DNA of 64,000 nucleotides, from assembly GCF_032854445.1 (NCBI RefSeq), contig NC_088302.1, positions 32,705,979-32,769,978 on the forward strand, given 5' to 3'. Position numbers and translations under genes: made by a program. The stretch comes from Liolophura sinensis. Taxonomy: Eukaryota; Mollusca; Polyplacophora; Chitonida; Chitonidae. The notes under the pieces are model-generated. The model was given only the letters and a program-made list of their open reading frames with translations. It made no database searches and was not told the DNA's origin. This document shows, in pieces, positions 51,910-64,000 of this stretch. Position 1 is the first letter of the stretch. Every line of letters starts with the position of its first letter.

Positions 51910-54640
51910 AACATACATGTTCATGTGCACTTCGTGATTATTCAAGCCAGTTGTTAGTGATGACACCCGTAGCCATTATTCACTCTGACTGGGCAGACAG
52001 TTGCTAAACACCAAAACAACAAATCATCTTCATTATCACTTTGTTACCCGATAGTGTTGTGTTATCAGCTATGCATGGAATGCTATTGTGATGTAGTGGG
52101 CATATTACTACTGTCAAGACTTATTATCAAACAGATATTTTTTTTAGATAATTTTGTATATGATGTACCTATTTGACAACCTCGAGACGAACTTGGCTGA
52201 CGGTCTGGTTTATCCTTTATCGACAGTTCTTGCTGTCCGTCCAGCGTAAGCTATAGTGTTTATCTCTTGCTATTGATTTCTTCTCTACGCCTGCCATGAT
52301 TTCAATAATTGCTGGTATAAATTAAGTGGAGCTTTCAGCTCCTAGTTGTAAATTTCATTGGCGTGTCTATGTTTTTTTTTTTCCCCCACACACAATTTTT
52401 TTTTTTTTTCGAGTTTGAAGCCTTTTTGGTTCCCACCCACTTAAACTTGTCTGGCCGGGTAATAGAGTATGGGCGGATGGTCCGTTGACGTGGGCTGCTC
52501 TCGTCACTGTATCGCGGCGCTGTGCCGTGAAGCGACCGTAAGTGTTAAGTAAAACACAGTCTCAAACCAGGGTGCTGAGTGGCAGCCCAGAGGCCTGGAC
52601 ACTTCAGTCCACCGACCGATAAACCTGGTCAGGCCAGACTGGTGGAATTCAGGCTTCAACAATAATCAATGCAATCCAGGACAAGATTTTTCCATTAGCT
52701 GCATTACAACAAATGCACAAAGCCTTCCCCCGTGCATCAAGTTCATTTCATGTGCATAGCAAGAGTGTAATTACGTGAAGATGTTGTGAGCTGGCCTGAC
52801 GTAATTGCAGCACTCGTTAATTTCACACTTGCCAGATTTACCTGTTTGACCAATCAGGAGGCTAAGTGGGTTGTTTGGATACAGGCGATATGTGAGGCGC
52901 GGTGAGAACAATGCCACTCTGTTTCTGTTTGTTTACCTCTAATGTTGCGAGCCCTGTGATAAAAACGAGTATCATTAGGCTGTTACAGTGTGTGTACATG
53001 TATATATACAAGCAACAATGAAACACCGTTGCCCTGACTGAAAGCCGTCGGACAAGTGTTGGTGCCTTAAGTTATGCCCCCTTGCTTAGAATTGGAGCTC
53101 GGTCAGATATCATGTCAGCTGTTGCACACCTAAAAACACGTTGCGTAATACAGTTTTTCCTGTTTATAAGCTGAGTAATAGCATGTTCTTATTTTAATGG
53201 CTGAACCACTTCAGGTTCAACGCAGCTGTCATGTTTACAATCAAAGTCTGACTCACGCACGTACATCACTTGTCATTTTACCATGATGAGTAAGAGTATT
53301 TCAGACATGGGTACATTAAGAAATAAATAAGTAAGTAAGTAAAGGAGTAAACGTATTTCAGCATTTTTTAGCTGCTGCTCTTTGTTTTAATGCACACCTA
53401 TAAAAGGAATGTTTATCTGTGAGCAACATTTCAAACTGTTTAGTTTCTGTTTTTACCAGATTAAGTGAATTTCCAAGTCACTGAACTGGTCTGACGAGCG
53501 AGAGAATGGTTGTGTTTTTGGAGGAATGTTCACTTCATGTGAACTTTACTGCTAAACTTGGCACATCTGTATTCACATCTCTTGCCTGTCATGGCACTAA
53601 TTTAATTCTGGCAAACTAACAACTTTATAATAATTTGTGTTTAATTGATATGCTCTGTATTGATGGTAGTGTTAGCCATTGTGTTGTCGTCGTAACGTCT
53701 TTCAGTCACATTCATTTTCCTTATTCAGATACGCACATGGAATAATCAACCATACACTATTTTCATGATTCAAGAGATGATACATTGAGTGACATCTTGG
53801 GTGATTGACTTATGAAATTTACAAGCGGAGTATTCATGTTGTTCTAGGAGAACCGGGAAAAATGTACAATAATGTAAAAATTTGAGGAGGTTTATTTTGT
53901 CTGTTTTCTTATATGTGTATCTGTTCTCCACATCAGAACATTTGACTTTACCAAACATTGTAGAGATACAACATCTTTGTTATCCTAGGTTAAGTTCTGC
54001 ATGTGAGTAACATAATTTTGTACCAATTATGAAAATAGAAATTAACCCTTGTAACTGCACTACCCTAAATAATGGTTTTATATCTTGCTTGTGGCAATTT
54101 GTAGATATCATTTAAGAGTCTTAATAAACTGTCAAAGTGATATTGCACTACCCCCTAGGAATAAGCAGAAATATGAACTGAAAGGATTGAATATGAAAAA
54201 AGTAGTTTCACTTAATCAAGTTTTCTAGTACTGTATTTCAAAGGTTAGATAGTTGCATAAAAGAAAGTTCAAATCAGTCCTGCCCTCTCCTTGAAGTGCC
54301 TTTGTATTGGAAGTTGGGAAGTCTCTTAAGAGCCGCATAAAAGTAGTGTTCTTAAAACCCCTCTTCTGACAAACATGAGAGTCTGAGTGTGAGTTATGAG
54401 TTTGAAACTCTATATATTACTTTGTAATTCTGGGCTGTAGATAACCTTTAATGATGCCAGCTTGTTCTCTTAATTTCCCCTTCTACTGACAAAGCCTATG
54501 TTATTGATGGAAATTTTTTTTATAATTTTTAGCCTCCTCTCCCTTCCCCCCCAAAACCAATCTTCTCCCCACATAACCACTTGGCCAGTTGTCGGCCTTT
54601 AGACCCCTGCTTGTCAGCCTTTCTCATTTAACCATAACAG
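51910..54640. other. gene-free stretch with complex unique sequence near 52160-53000
   Basis: The 52160-52960 part is less AT-rich and non-repetitive and contains no long open frame. It may hold conserved regulatory DNA. Nothing more can be supported. Confidence 0.3.
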
Positions 54641-54666
54641 TTGTGGAAGGAGTCAAGCGATAGTGT

Positions 54667-54903
54667 ATGGCATTGTCTGAGCTGGCCACAGAATCGGGCT
54701 TTAAGTCTGACACAGACAATGACCCCGCAGTGAGGAGTTCGCCAACAAAAGCCCCGCAGCAACCCTACCTCCTTTTACCCGAGCCAAAAGTGGGGGGCGA
54801 GAGGCACAGCCAGGGCCTCTCCCCATTTATCAAAACCTCCGCGCCACGGCAAACATGCTCTTTTCAAGGGGCCCCAGCGAACTGTAAGCCTCTGGCTTTG
54901 TAG
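54667..54903 (+). CDS. candidate small open frame or exon, 78 codons, unidentified
   Basis: ATG at 54667 to TAG at 54901. GC-rich compared with its surroundings and protein-like: MALSELATESGFKSDTDNDP, AVRSSPTKAPQQPYLLLPEP. The proline- and serine-rich composition suggests a disordered region. There is no paralogue in the window and no clear splice partner. It may be a real small exon of the large gene whose exon appears at 63800, or a conserved non-coding island that happens to be open. Confidence 0.25.
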   Translation: MALSELATESGFKSDTDNDPAVRSSPTKAPQQPYLLLPEPKVGGERHSQGLSPFIKTSAPRQTCSFQGAPANCKPLAL

Positions 54904-57900
54904 AGTGGTGCTCTTGAAGAGAGGCTTGCATGTGGCATTGTTCTTCTGGAAGGGAGCCCAGAAAGTGCTAAGCGGTTTAGAGGTTCCCCCCTACACCTAG
55001 ACCAAATGTCCCATTCACACACAAGATTTGTGCTGAAAAAACTTAGTGGATGTGGGTAGGAGGGATGGAGTCTGCTCTTACCTTCATAGCGCGTGAGATA
55101 AGGTGCACTGAGGAGGACAGAGAGATTTGTGTCCTCCACACTGTCGGCGTAGGAGGATGACAGCAGCTCTTCAGATGACCATTGATTGACAGCATACACA
55201 GTGACCATTTATAATGTATATTATGGTGGCCTCGCTCACCTAAATGTCCATGGATTGAAAGGCACAGCAAGTGCCAGTTGAACAAATGGTTCCAGAGGAA
55301 TATCACCTTACAAATAACTTCTGATTCATATTACTTTAATTGCAATGTTTCAAGCCTGTTAGAATGTACATCGAAACCTTGCAAACTAATAAGTGAGAAG
55401 TTGTAATCCTGTGACTTTGATCTGTCAACTTCTGAACTATAGAGTCATAAATAAGTTAAGTGTAAAGGTATGTTAGGGTTTAAGAGGTTGAAAGTTTTCC
55501 AATAAAGGTTCATGTGTATGGCCATATTGGCTGTTGCATTTTAAAACACAAAAGGCAGAGAAAACTAGTTAAAATGAAGCATCTCATGTGGTTTGCAAGG
55601 AAGATCATTCAACATATATGTGCTGTTAAAGCATTGTAGTTGGCTTTGTTTTCATGGGGGTCTGTCTTGAATCATCCAGAAACACCTATCTTGAAATTAA
55701 AGCAGGTCTGGCGACTTTTGAAACTGCAGTCGACATTTAGAGTTTGTATGTATAAAATATTCAATTATTGCACATGTAGTATAGGAGATTGTTCTAGTGT
55801 GCCCAACAAAGTTCATTTTTGTTGATATTATTTGGATTTAAAGGTGTGATGTACGAATAACTGTGGTGCTACATGTAATTAATCGTGTTTTAATGAACTG
55901 ATTTTAGATTCCGAATACGTCACAATGCTGCCAACGGCTTTTGATTAAACTTGTATTATTTGATGACAATTATCCAGGAGTGCCATTGGTTTTTGTTTAT
56001 TCTTCATAACAACAGTCACTGACAAGACTGAAGTACTCTTACTGTGTTGCGTGTCAAAATAACACGTCAAGTATGATTGCTGAACACACTGCGGCATTGA
56101 TAGCGAGAAGAAAAAACTCACCACGTGCATTTGCTGTGAGCAACGTGGTGTGGACAGGTCACTGTGGTCTTACAAACAGCGATTTGCAAGCAAGCTTTTT
56201 GTCTTTGTGTATGGGAATATTGCTTTGGCGCATTGTAGATAGAACACCTGTGACTCTATGCAAAAATTTTCTGTTTACAGGTCTATCCGATCATTATGGT
56301 CACATATGAAATGGCAACGTAGAACTTTCATTGACATATGATTGGCAGATTTGACAGCTACATGTGTCCAGTAATAAATATTTGAGTGGTTAACGAGTGA
56401 GCATGTGTGGCTGAGTTGCTGATAGCGATCACACCACACCAGCTCAGCAGGAGGGATAATACCAGCAGGCATTTGAGCTCTTTAGGCTCCTAATATATAC
56501 ACTCACTGTCAACGGAACATAAACCACTTAATAACGAGTGCACTTTAATAATTAACAGTAAAACTGGCGTAGCGGTGGCTGGGTGTGAATTCAGGATGGA
56601 GCGGTGTTGTGAGGCGTAACGCCAGACATGTGTCGACATGAATCCTGCACCCTTGTCAGGCTCTCACCAATAATTCTATTTAACTTGTCGGCTGACAATT
56701 CACATAATTAAATTATTGTATTATTAAGTAAGGATCTAATTAGACTATTCAGCCTGTCATATGTTGATGTATACACTACTGTAGTATACAGTATGTGCAT
56801 GTTTTCTGTTAGTTCACATGGTTTTGTAGTCAAAGGTACTTGTTTATGTATGATGAAATGAAGAGTTAAGGAATTTTAACTCAGCTGATTTAGATCAATT
56901 TTTCCAGATTGCATATTTTAAAAATTATGTGGGTTGGAAGTTTAATCGACGTTTGGTCCTTCTTAACTGGTTTTACACGTCCTTTGATTTTTTTTTATTT
57001 TTTATGCTCTCATTATCAACATCACATTGAAAACTATTTAATGCTTCATGACTTAAACATGTTCTTGCCATGATATGGCTTAAATGTTGCAGATGTGGTG
57101 TTAAGCTATAATCATTAATTCAATCGTTTGAAAACTGATTGAGCACTCGGCAGTATTTCCTGAAACTATTAATATTCTTTCTTAGGCTTTCTTCCCCTCT
57201 CCCTCTGCATCTGTTTTGGAGGTGACATAAAAATTTTAAATTTTTTATTTTTTTTTTAAATATTAAATACCTATTTGTAGGATTGCATACTTCAGGATGT
57301 GTAATATATCAAGATTATTTGGCATCTTTGCCAGTTATTAACTTGTGAAAATTTCCTTAGGGTCTCTTTATAAATAAAAATATCTTGACCTGCTGCAAGG
57401 TAGGGCTACTACAAGCACTGAAGAGCAACCCAGTTTTTTCACTGTGATTTTCTTGCCAAAGTTTCGGATTTCATGAGTAGCATTTGCTGGAAGTTTTGAT
57501 ACATCGTACTGACTCTAGGGCCTTAAGTAAAGCTGATGATGCAAGAACAGCCATCTATCAACTCAAAACTTCAAGAGCTACCAATTCGTCAAGCTATTTC
57601 ACCCACAGATAAAAAAAAATAAAAGCCAAAAGCCACATTCAGGGTCTCTCCAAGAAATGCATTAGCTCTTCAGACGGCCAGCCGTGCAGTGAAAATAATC
57701 GTTTTTCACGACTCTTATTTGTTTCATTTTTGGCCATAGTGATGCGTTAGAAACCCCTCTATAAAACTGCCAAATTTTCTATGGCACGGAGAAAGTTCCT
57801 CGGCAGAATGAAGGATGATTTGCTTTACCATATTCACCGCCTCGTTTTCTTTTTCTGCACTCGGCACGTTTAATCTGGTCGCAGATTTGACGTCTGAGTC

Positions 57901-60900
57901 TGGAAATGAAATGGAACAGCCTGCCATGAGCTACTGCTTGTATAAACCTCATCCCTCCATTGGTATTCCAAGAAGACCCTTTGCTTTGGTAATTAATTCC
58001 TTTTCACTTTACCAAATTAGTGTGAATGGTTGGAGAAGATTGGTGGTGAAGATTCTGATCAATAGGCCTGTTTGGAATGAGTATATAGGTACACTTTACC
58101 CGTTTATAGATACCTCAAGACATCCCCTCAATACAGAGCTGTAATCAATATATGCTGGTTGAGCTATGTAAACTTGTTTCACCGCTGGACACCTCTCAAT
58201 CCAATCTGTGCTGGTCACGGACAACTTTGCTGACCCTTCTGGACATTCCTCTGTAACAGTTTGGGATTTAATTGAATCACTGCGCAAAGCCATTTCGAAA
58301 GAAACCAGTGAACGTATGTAGGGTTTACCACGGCAGCCTGTGGGAGGAACAGATTGCCTGTACCTTTACACATCCTTACACTTCTCTGTTGAATCAATGA
58401 AGGTTTATACTGCTCCCAAGATTTTTATTTTTTGCTGCTTTTTTTTTTTTTTCCTCCCTTTTTTCTTTCTCTGTATTTTTGAATAATTACATTGCCATCG
58501 GTGGCACAGTAATCAATATAAATGGGCAACTAATTTGATATTTACTGAATTAATCGTGGAATTTGTATAGATTTGCAGGAAAATTGTCCTTCTCCTCCTG
58601 GATAATCACAAAGTGATTGACGAAGCCGATCTCCTTTCCAAGTGTTGTAACAATCCTCCCAGACTTGATATGGGCCCAACTTCTCCCGTAGCTCTGGTCC
58701 CAATTAATACCACTTTATTTCGGCGTGGTGAAAATGGCATGCAGAGGTTTTAACTGATATCGACTGTCTGAAATGGAGTATTATTGCAGCGGCTTGGTCT
58801 AATCTGGCCTCGGTTTCTTCTGAAGATCTACGTCTGAGAGCCGACAAGAAAAAGAAAAGAAAAAAACGGAGACAAAAGATTGGGTTTTAGACAGAGATAA
58901 GGAGTTGTATAACCTCAGATTTTTTTTAGGACAGATTCATTAAGTTAAAAGAAAATTGGCCACAGATTGTATGGAATTTATTTTTCTTAGGACCCAAATG
59001 ATTTACTGAGCTGGAGAAAGAGTATAGCCAATCCTGACACTGTACATTTGTTTTCAAGACAAACCCTTCACACCTACAAATCCTCATACTTCCTGGTTTA
59101 CAGTGTGTGCGTCTGACTTGTGATTATTTTAATAAGCATACAGGGAGGTTGTTGCCTTTGGCTTATTAGCGTTGGAATTGTTATTTCAATGTTGTTATGT
59201 GACTCCAAGACGAATTGTTTGACAACGGTGTTACAGTGTAAGCGAGCTTAAATGTGTTTAGACATTGTTTAGATGATAATGCTCATAATATCTTAAGTCC
59301 ATGGTGAGGAGCAATAAATTACATATACTGTTTTATTTCTTTACTGTCTTTTTATTTGCGCTTGCATGCAATGAGAGCATCTTGATTTGCAACTGTGGGT
59401 GTAGGGGTTAAGCAAATCAATGTGTGCTTGCCGTAAAATCTGCGAAACTAGTTAAAACTATTCCAGTTCGGTACATGTTTTATTGCCAGTTTGATAAATG
59501 TTGTCTCACTAGCTTTCAGTTTGTACCTGTTATTTACCCTTTGGCCATTTTGCTTTAGGTGTGAGGGTTGCACTGCGCGCAGATCGGAACTACCTAGTAT
59601 AATATTTCATTTCACCTGAATTGTAGTATTTTGAAACTACACATTTTGCTTGATCCTGATTGATTCAGAAACCTTATATAGGACAACTTAAATAGTTTTT
59701 TGATGATGTCTGATCAAGGGAAAACTTAACTGTTGACAAAAGTACCATATTAATGTATTTATATCCTTCTGAAAGTGCATTTTTACATTGCAAACTGTAG
59801 GTGAAATACAGTATGGAGAGATCTGTTTATTTGTATTGTTGAACTACTTGGCATATGCATATATATATGTACATGTAAGTTTGTACTTCGAGAGCTTTGT
59901 AATATTGATATTTAAGCATTGTTTGTTTGACGCGCTTCCATCGTCTGGCCTGTGCAGATATTTTGTTGTTCAGCATGTGGTTTTCGAGGCACGAAATTAT
60001 GACTATGCACGGATTTCCCTTTAGGCTGTTGTGAGTTTTGTATCTTGATAAGTATTCAGACTTCCGCCTTAATTCTACTGTCTACACCCCGTGATTGTAC
60101 TTGTTAATTAGATAATTACATTTGTTGTATATGTGAACCTATGTTACAGTTACTTTAAAAATGAATCTTTCATGTAAAGTGGCAACCTTTGCACAGGAAA
60201 GGGATGTCACTTGGGTGTCACACTCTTCTGTAGTTCATTTCATTTAACCCTCAGCTTATTTAATCCTGGGTTTATTGAATTATAAATACGATGTCTTTAA
60301 TTTCCATATTTAATCTTCTGTAATATTACCCTTCAGGGCTTCAGTAGGAGTTGACTGCTTGTTGGAAAATTTTACAAGCTTCAGGCTTCGAATCCCTGTA
60401 ATATTATTGGCAAACTTGACCTCTTTATTGGCGATAAGACCAAACGACCCGTTGATGGACACTTAGCCCTGTTTATGACGGGTGTATTTTAATACAGATT
60501 TGACAAGAGGTGTAAGAAAGTGGCTCTAAAATTCATTTTTCCACTTGAGCGAGTGCAGTGTTGAAGGGAGGATGTGATGAATACAGGTAATTCTGAAATC
60601 TTCTCCTAATGTGGAAACGTCTTCTGCTTGACAGGTCAGGGTGAAACCCAAGGTTTCAGTAGCACGTTTGCCAGTATTGAGGATATCTGTCCATCATATT
60701 AACATGACGCAGGCATGGGGATAAAATGTGGGGAGATGGTAATGTCTGATTGCAGCCTATGGTTTAAAGTCGACCACCGCCAGCTATCTAGGGAACCAAA
60801 CCGAATACTGTGCAGCAAAGCTTGCATGTATTTGTAACTGATATATAATCTACCTGATCGTACAGAGTCACCAATCAGCAAACAGTTGTTTTTAACAAAG

Positions 60901-61330
60901 AAATTATGCCCAAATGACGCACTTGATTTGCTTTGTGAAACAATGAAATCTGTGATATCGTTTGCTTTCCACTTAGCAACATCAAACTTTTTTTTCTTTT
61001 ACAGTAGCCTTTTGTACATGAATGTGACATTTTGTAAACATAAATATTGCTGTTCAATCAAGAGCTTTCCAAGAAATTATTGCATATCAAACAACTGTAA
61101 GTGGATTGTTTAAAATGTCATACTGTTGACTTTTTCTTGGTTACACCATTTTTGTGAGCATTTTGCAACCCTGAAGGCATTTATCAGGATGCTGTTGGAT
61201 TTATTTTCCTATTTGTGGAACCATCAGCCTACATGTATGTAGTTTTTTCTTGCATTATTTTTTTTTTTTCATAAACAATGACCCAGTGTAGGTCATGTGT
61301 AAGATACGACTTATTTGTGTATGTAATTAA
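54904..61330. other. long gene-free stretch, presumed intergenic or intronic
   Basis: No gene supported on either strand. Several non-repetitive segments of balanced composition (about 56410-56770, 57600-57980, 58540-58830 and 60340-60860) alternate with AT-rich filler. The 56690-56760 part is dense in TAAT/ATTA cores. This pattern resembles enhancer-rich DNA around developmental genes. Confidence 0.3.
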
Positions 61331-61334
61331 ATTC

Positions 61335-61533
61335 GGTTGATGTGAGATCAAGTCCTACTTTTACTGGCTTCCTCTCCGGTCGTACATGGGAAGGTCTGTC
61401 AGCAACCTGCAGATGGTCGTGGGTTTCCCCCGGGCTCTACCTGGTTTCCTCCCACCACAATGCTGGCTGCCGTCATATAATTGAAATGTTCTTGAGTTTG
61501 GCATAAAACACCAATCAAATAAATAAATAAAGG
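61335..61533 (+). mobile_element. SINE-A, 5'-truncated
   Basis: Starts just before the B-box-like 'gagatcaagtcc', keeps the full 3' domain ('gtgggtttcccccgggctct', 'atgctggctgccgtcatata') and ends with an AAATAAATAAATAAA tail. Confidence 0.88.
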
Positions 61534-63799
61534 TAGTTAAATTACTGATTTCTTTTTGTATGTACCCATTTGCTTGTGTATAAGCCTTTATTAGATACTA
61601 CTGATTAATAGGACATGTATGATACCAACATTATGAGTATTGGCAAAATTTATGGAGTTTGTTGTTATATGTAACACAGATTAGAGGGTGGGGGGAAAGT
61701 TGAACTTTTAATAGGATGTGATAGCCGACTGCATTAAGGGAAAGTAAGAAAAAAGCTGTGTTTGAGATTTCATCTCTTTGACATGTAACACAGCAAAGCA
61801 TTTAGATTCATTAACCTGCGGGTTGTCAACTGACAAACCCAACTGTGAACAATTGTACACTTTTATTCAGTGGCTATCGTAGCATAGCTGGCTGATGAGT
61901 ATTGATTCGTACCCAAGTGGAATTCAGTAGAGTTGGTAATGAGGGGATATCCCTTGTTCAGACATTGAGGCACATGAATTGGTTATTACATCTACAGGAT
62001 AGCACTAATGGATAAATACACCCAGATTGCATTATATCTTTATCAAAAACAGAAAAAAAAAGTAAAATGAATAAATGAATTTTTAAAAATTCAGCCTAAT
62101 TTGTTAGCAATTAAACTGCCACTGATTTCCCACAAATATGATCCATTTCATTCCTGATCGCAGATCTGTGTGATAGAAATATGATCCATGACATCTTAAA
62201 TATACAGCTTCTCATAAAACACTATAAATGGCCATCTTTAGCTAAAAATAGTAATGAAGCTGTATTGGAAATTTAAAAATGGACATCATGATGAAACGAT
62301 TACCTCAGTTACAACCTTACATAAACTGTTAAATATCTAGCTAGTGACAGCATTCTGTGTAACTTCTGAATTCTGTTAACATTTCTGAATGACACACTAC
62401 AGCTTTGCATGCCTTACATGATAATAATAAATACTTCTTGGTTGAAAAATATTCTGTTAGAAGGTATTGTTTCATTTCTCCGGTCTGCACCCACCTCCCC
62501 CAACCCGCCAAGCAAAAAGAAGTAGGATGGGGGACTGCTGCACTTGTAGTTCATCATCTGTACATTCACTCACTTTCTTACTGAACATTGCAGTTTTGTG
62601 AACCACATACCTGTTCGTATTAAAATGTACATGTGTGGTATAAGTTGTGGTTTTGCCTCCTCAAGGTCGCCTTGCCTCCACTGTTTTTGTGTTTGTGACA
62701 CCTCGGGTAGTATTCAGTTACTTGCCAGAGGCGATTGATTTGGTCCAGACATCTTTTTTTTCACATGTTGAATAAAGCATTATACACTAATAAAATATTA
62801 TGAAGTAAATAAATAAAATTTGTGGATTTAAAAACCCAGGGTTAAATATATGTAAATACTAATATGAAGCTACAGATTTGTTGGTACTTATTTGCTATTG
62901 TATACCAGTCCAAAATATTATTACCGATACAATAAGGGATCCCTTGCTGGCTTACTCAACAAAAGATGCTTTTGTGTGTCCTTACAAATCCTCTAATTAA
63001 TTGGTTTCATGTATTTAGTTCACATTCAGCCCCTGGCAGTTTGTCTTTGTTCCTAGGTGACTACATGTAGGTCCTGTTGTTCACCTAAAGCTCAGCATTT
63101 TTTATGTGACACATTTTGCTTGACAATCTGATTGATTAATCCAACCCAGTTAATCCAATTAGGACAACTTACGAGATTTTGTGAACTTTTTTTGTTTTCT
63201 ACTAGAAAACCATAAACATTGGAATCATCGGTATCATTCCCAGGCCTTTATGTCATCTGTACACTTGTGCATTTTTACATGTCAGAAACATAATACATTA
63301 TTTGTTCTCCACTCTGAAGATTTTTCTACTGGCATTGAACTATTTTAGTTTTACTTTCAGGATGAAATCCTTGTGACTTGCTAAAGAGACTAAATCTTGG
63401 GTGTGGTCGTCCCTGCTAATTAGTCAGTCAGTCAGTTCATGGGAATGGTTATAAAGCATTTTAGTCTGATGAAGACCTAGCTTAAGTGTGTCAGTGACGT
63501 GGGAGCGAGGTCTTTCCTGCCTTTTAGGGGTTACCATGGATTGCCGTTTTATGGGTGATATGACCTCAAGTACGGTGTTAAATGCTAGTCAGTCAGTTAT
63601 CTACCCTTTGATGTTCGCTATGGGGCTAATTCCATGCTGTCATAAAGCTAACCGTTCTGATTTTCAGACACTTCAGTAATCAGTAATATTTCTCACCCAC
63701 CTTGTGCACTGCCGGATGAAATGTGGTACCCATGGCCCAGTTTCTAACAATCTTTGCAGTTTACTCGTTCATTATTGGTTCTTCGTCTCATTTATCCAG
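61534..63799. other. gene-free stretch upstream of the last exon
   Basis: No gene. The word set 'cattttgcttga', 'tgattgattaatc', 'aggacaactta' at 63110-63180 echoes 59640-59700, a further low-copy repeat. A degraded SINE-like piece with 'caagtacggtgttaaatgct' lies near 63565-63590. Confidence 0.35.
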
Positions 63800-64000
63800 G
63801 TCTTCCCCGGCATACTGCAAAGATGACTGGTCACATTTGCTGACGACTGAAGATTACAGCCGAAAAGGACACTTCTCCTTAAATGAGGACTTTCCAATCA
63901 AGGCTAGCAATGTCCGGCAGAGCTCTTCAGTTCAAGAGGTGGGAAAGATCAATGACATCACCATGGATACTGGGTATTGGGCATCTGGAGGATTTTTATC
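63800..64000 (+). CDS. 5' part of an unidentified coding exon, cut by the window end
   Basis: Follows the acceptor CTCATTTATCCAG. Only one frame is open (entering after one base) and it stays open for 66 codons to the window edge. It reads SSPAYCKDDWSHLLTTEDYS, RKGHFSLNEDFPIKASNVRQ, then SSSVQEVGKINDITMDTGYW. Serine-rich, mixed polar, no domain I recognise. Entering out of phase means at least one upstream coding exon exists, either in the preceding gene-free stretch or (if that stretch belongs to a neighbour) further away. It probably belongs to a gene with very large introns. Confidence 0.6.

Overview
This window looks like nuclear DNA from an invertebrate animal, most likely a lophotrochozoan such as a mollusc or brachiopod. 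It is AT-rich, genes are split by GT-AG introns, repeats are dense, and about a dozen copies of one tRNA-derived SINE share a conserved 3' domain. The only protein I can name is the NuRD subunit MBD2/3, in the single short form usual for invertebrates. Nothing points to a prokaryote, plasmid or virus. The species call is inference.

Layout. (1) 1-9690: repeat-rich DNA with no convincing gene. (2) 9691-16550, plus strand: a three-exon gene for a 1174-residue tetratricopeptide-repeat protein. Its last exon is a single 3.2 kb open frame. (3) 16551-23621: 3' flank and intergenic DNA with a 591 bp terminal-inverted-repeat element and several tandem repeats. (4) 23622-29096, minus strand: a five-exon gene for a 182-residue protein I do not recognise. 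It was assembled here by matching splice sites and phases, and it probably has a further 5'UTR exon near 30.0 kb. (5) 32803-46259, plus strand: the six-exon MBD2/3 gene (253 residues), divergent from the minus-strand gene. (6) 46260-63799: 17.5 kb without a convincing gene, with some repeats and several non-repetitive stretches rich in homeodomain-like TAAT cores. (7) 63800-64000: the start of an unidentified coding exon that runs off the window.

The most unusual structure is in MBD2/3 intron 4. Beginning inside coding exon 4, a 107 bp unit made of the 3' part of that exon, its 5' splice site and the start of the intron is repeated 17 times without a length change, followed by a partial 18th copy. 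All 17 full units keep a GTGAGT donor. The repeat copies carry two changes relative to the exon that are both silent. The units alternate in a four-unit (428 bp) higher-order pattern. Each A- or B-type unit could in principle act as a 57-nt frame-preserving exon adding 19 residues.

Other repeat content: full and truncated copies of the main SINE, two with clear target-site duplications; a second tRNA-like SINE; four unclassified dispersed families recognised because copies recur within the window; a hairpin followed by CTAG-T that resembles a Helitron 3' end; and minisatellites with 20, 26, 61 and about 100 bp periods. All repeat families were recognised by eye and have not been compared with a database.
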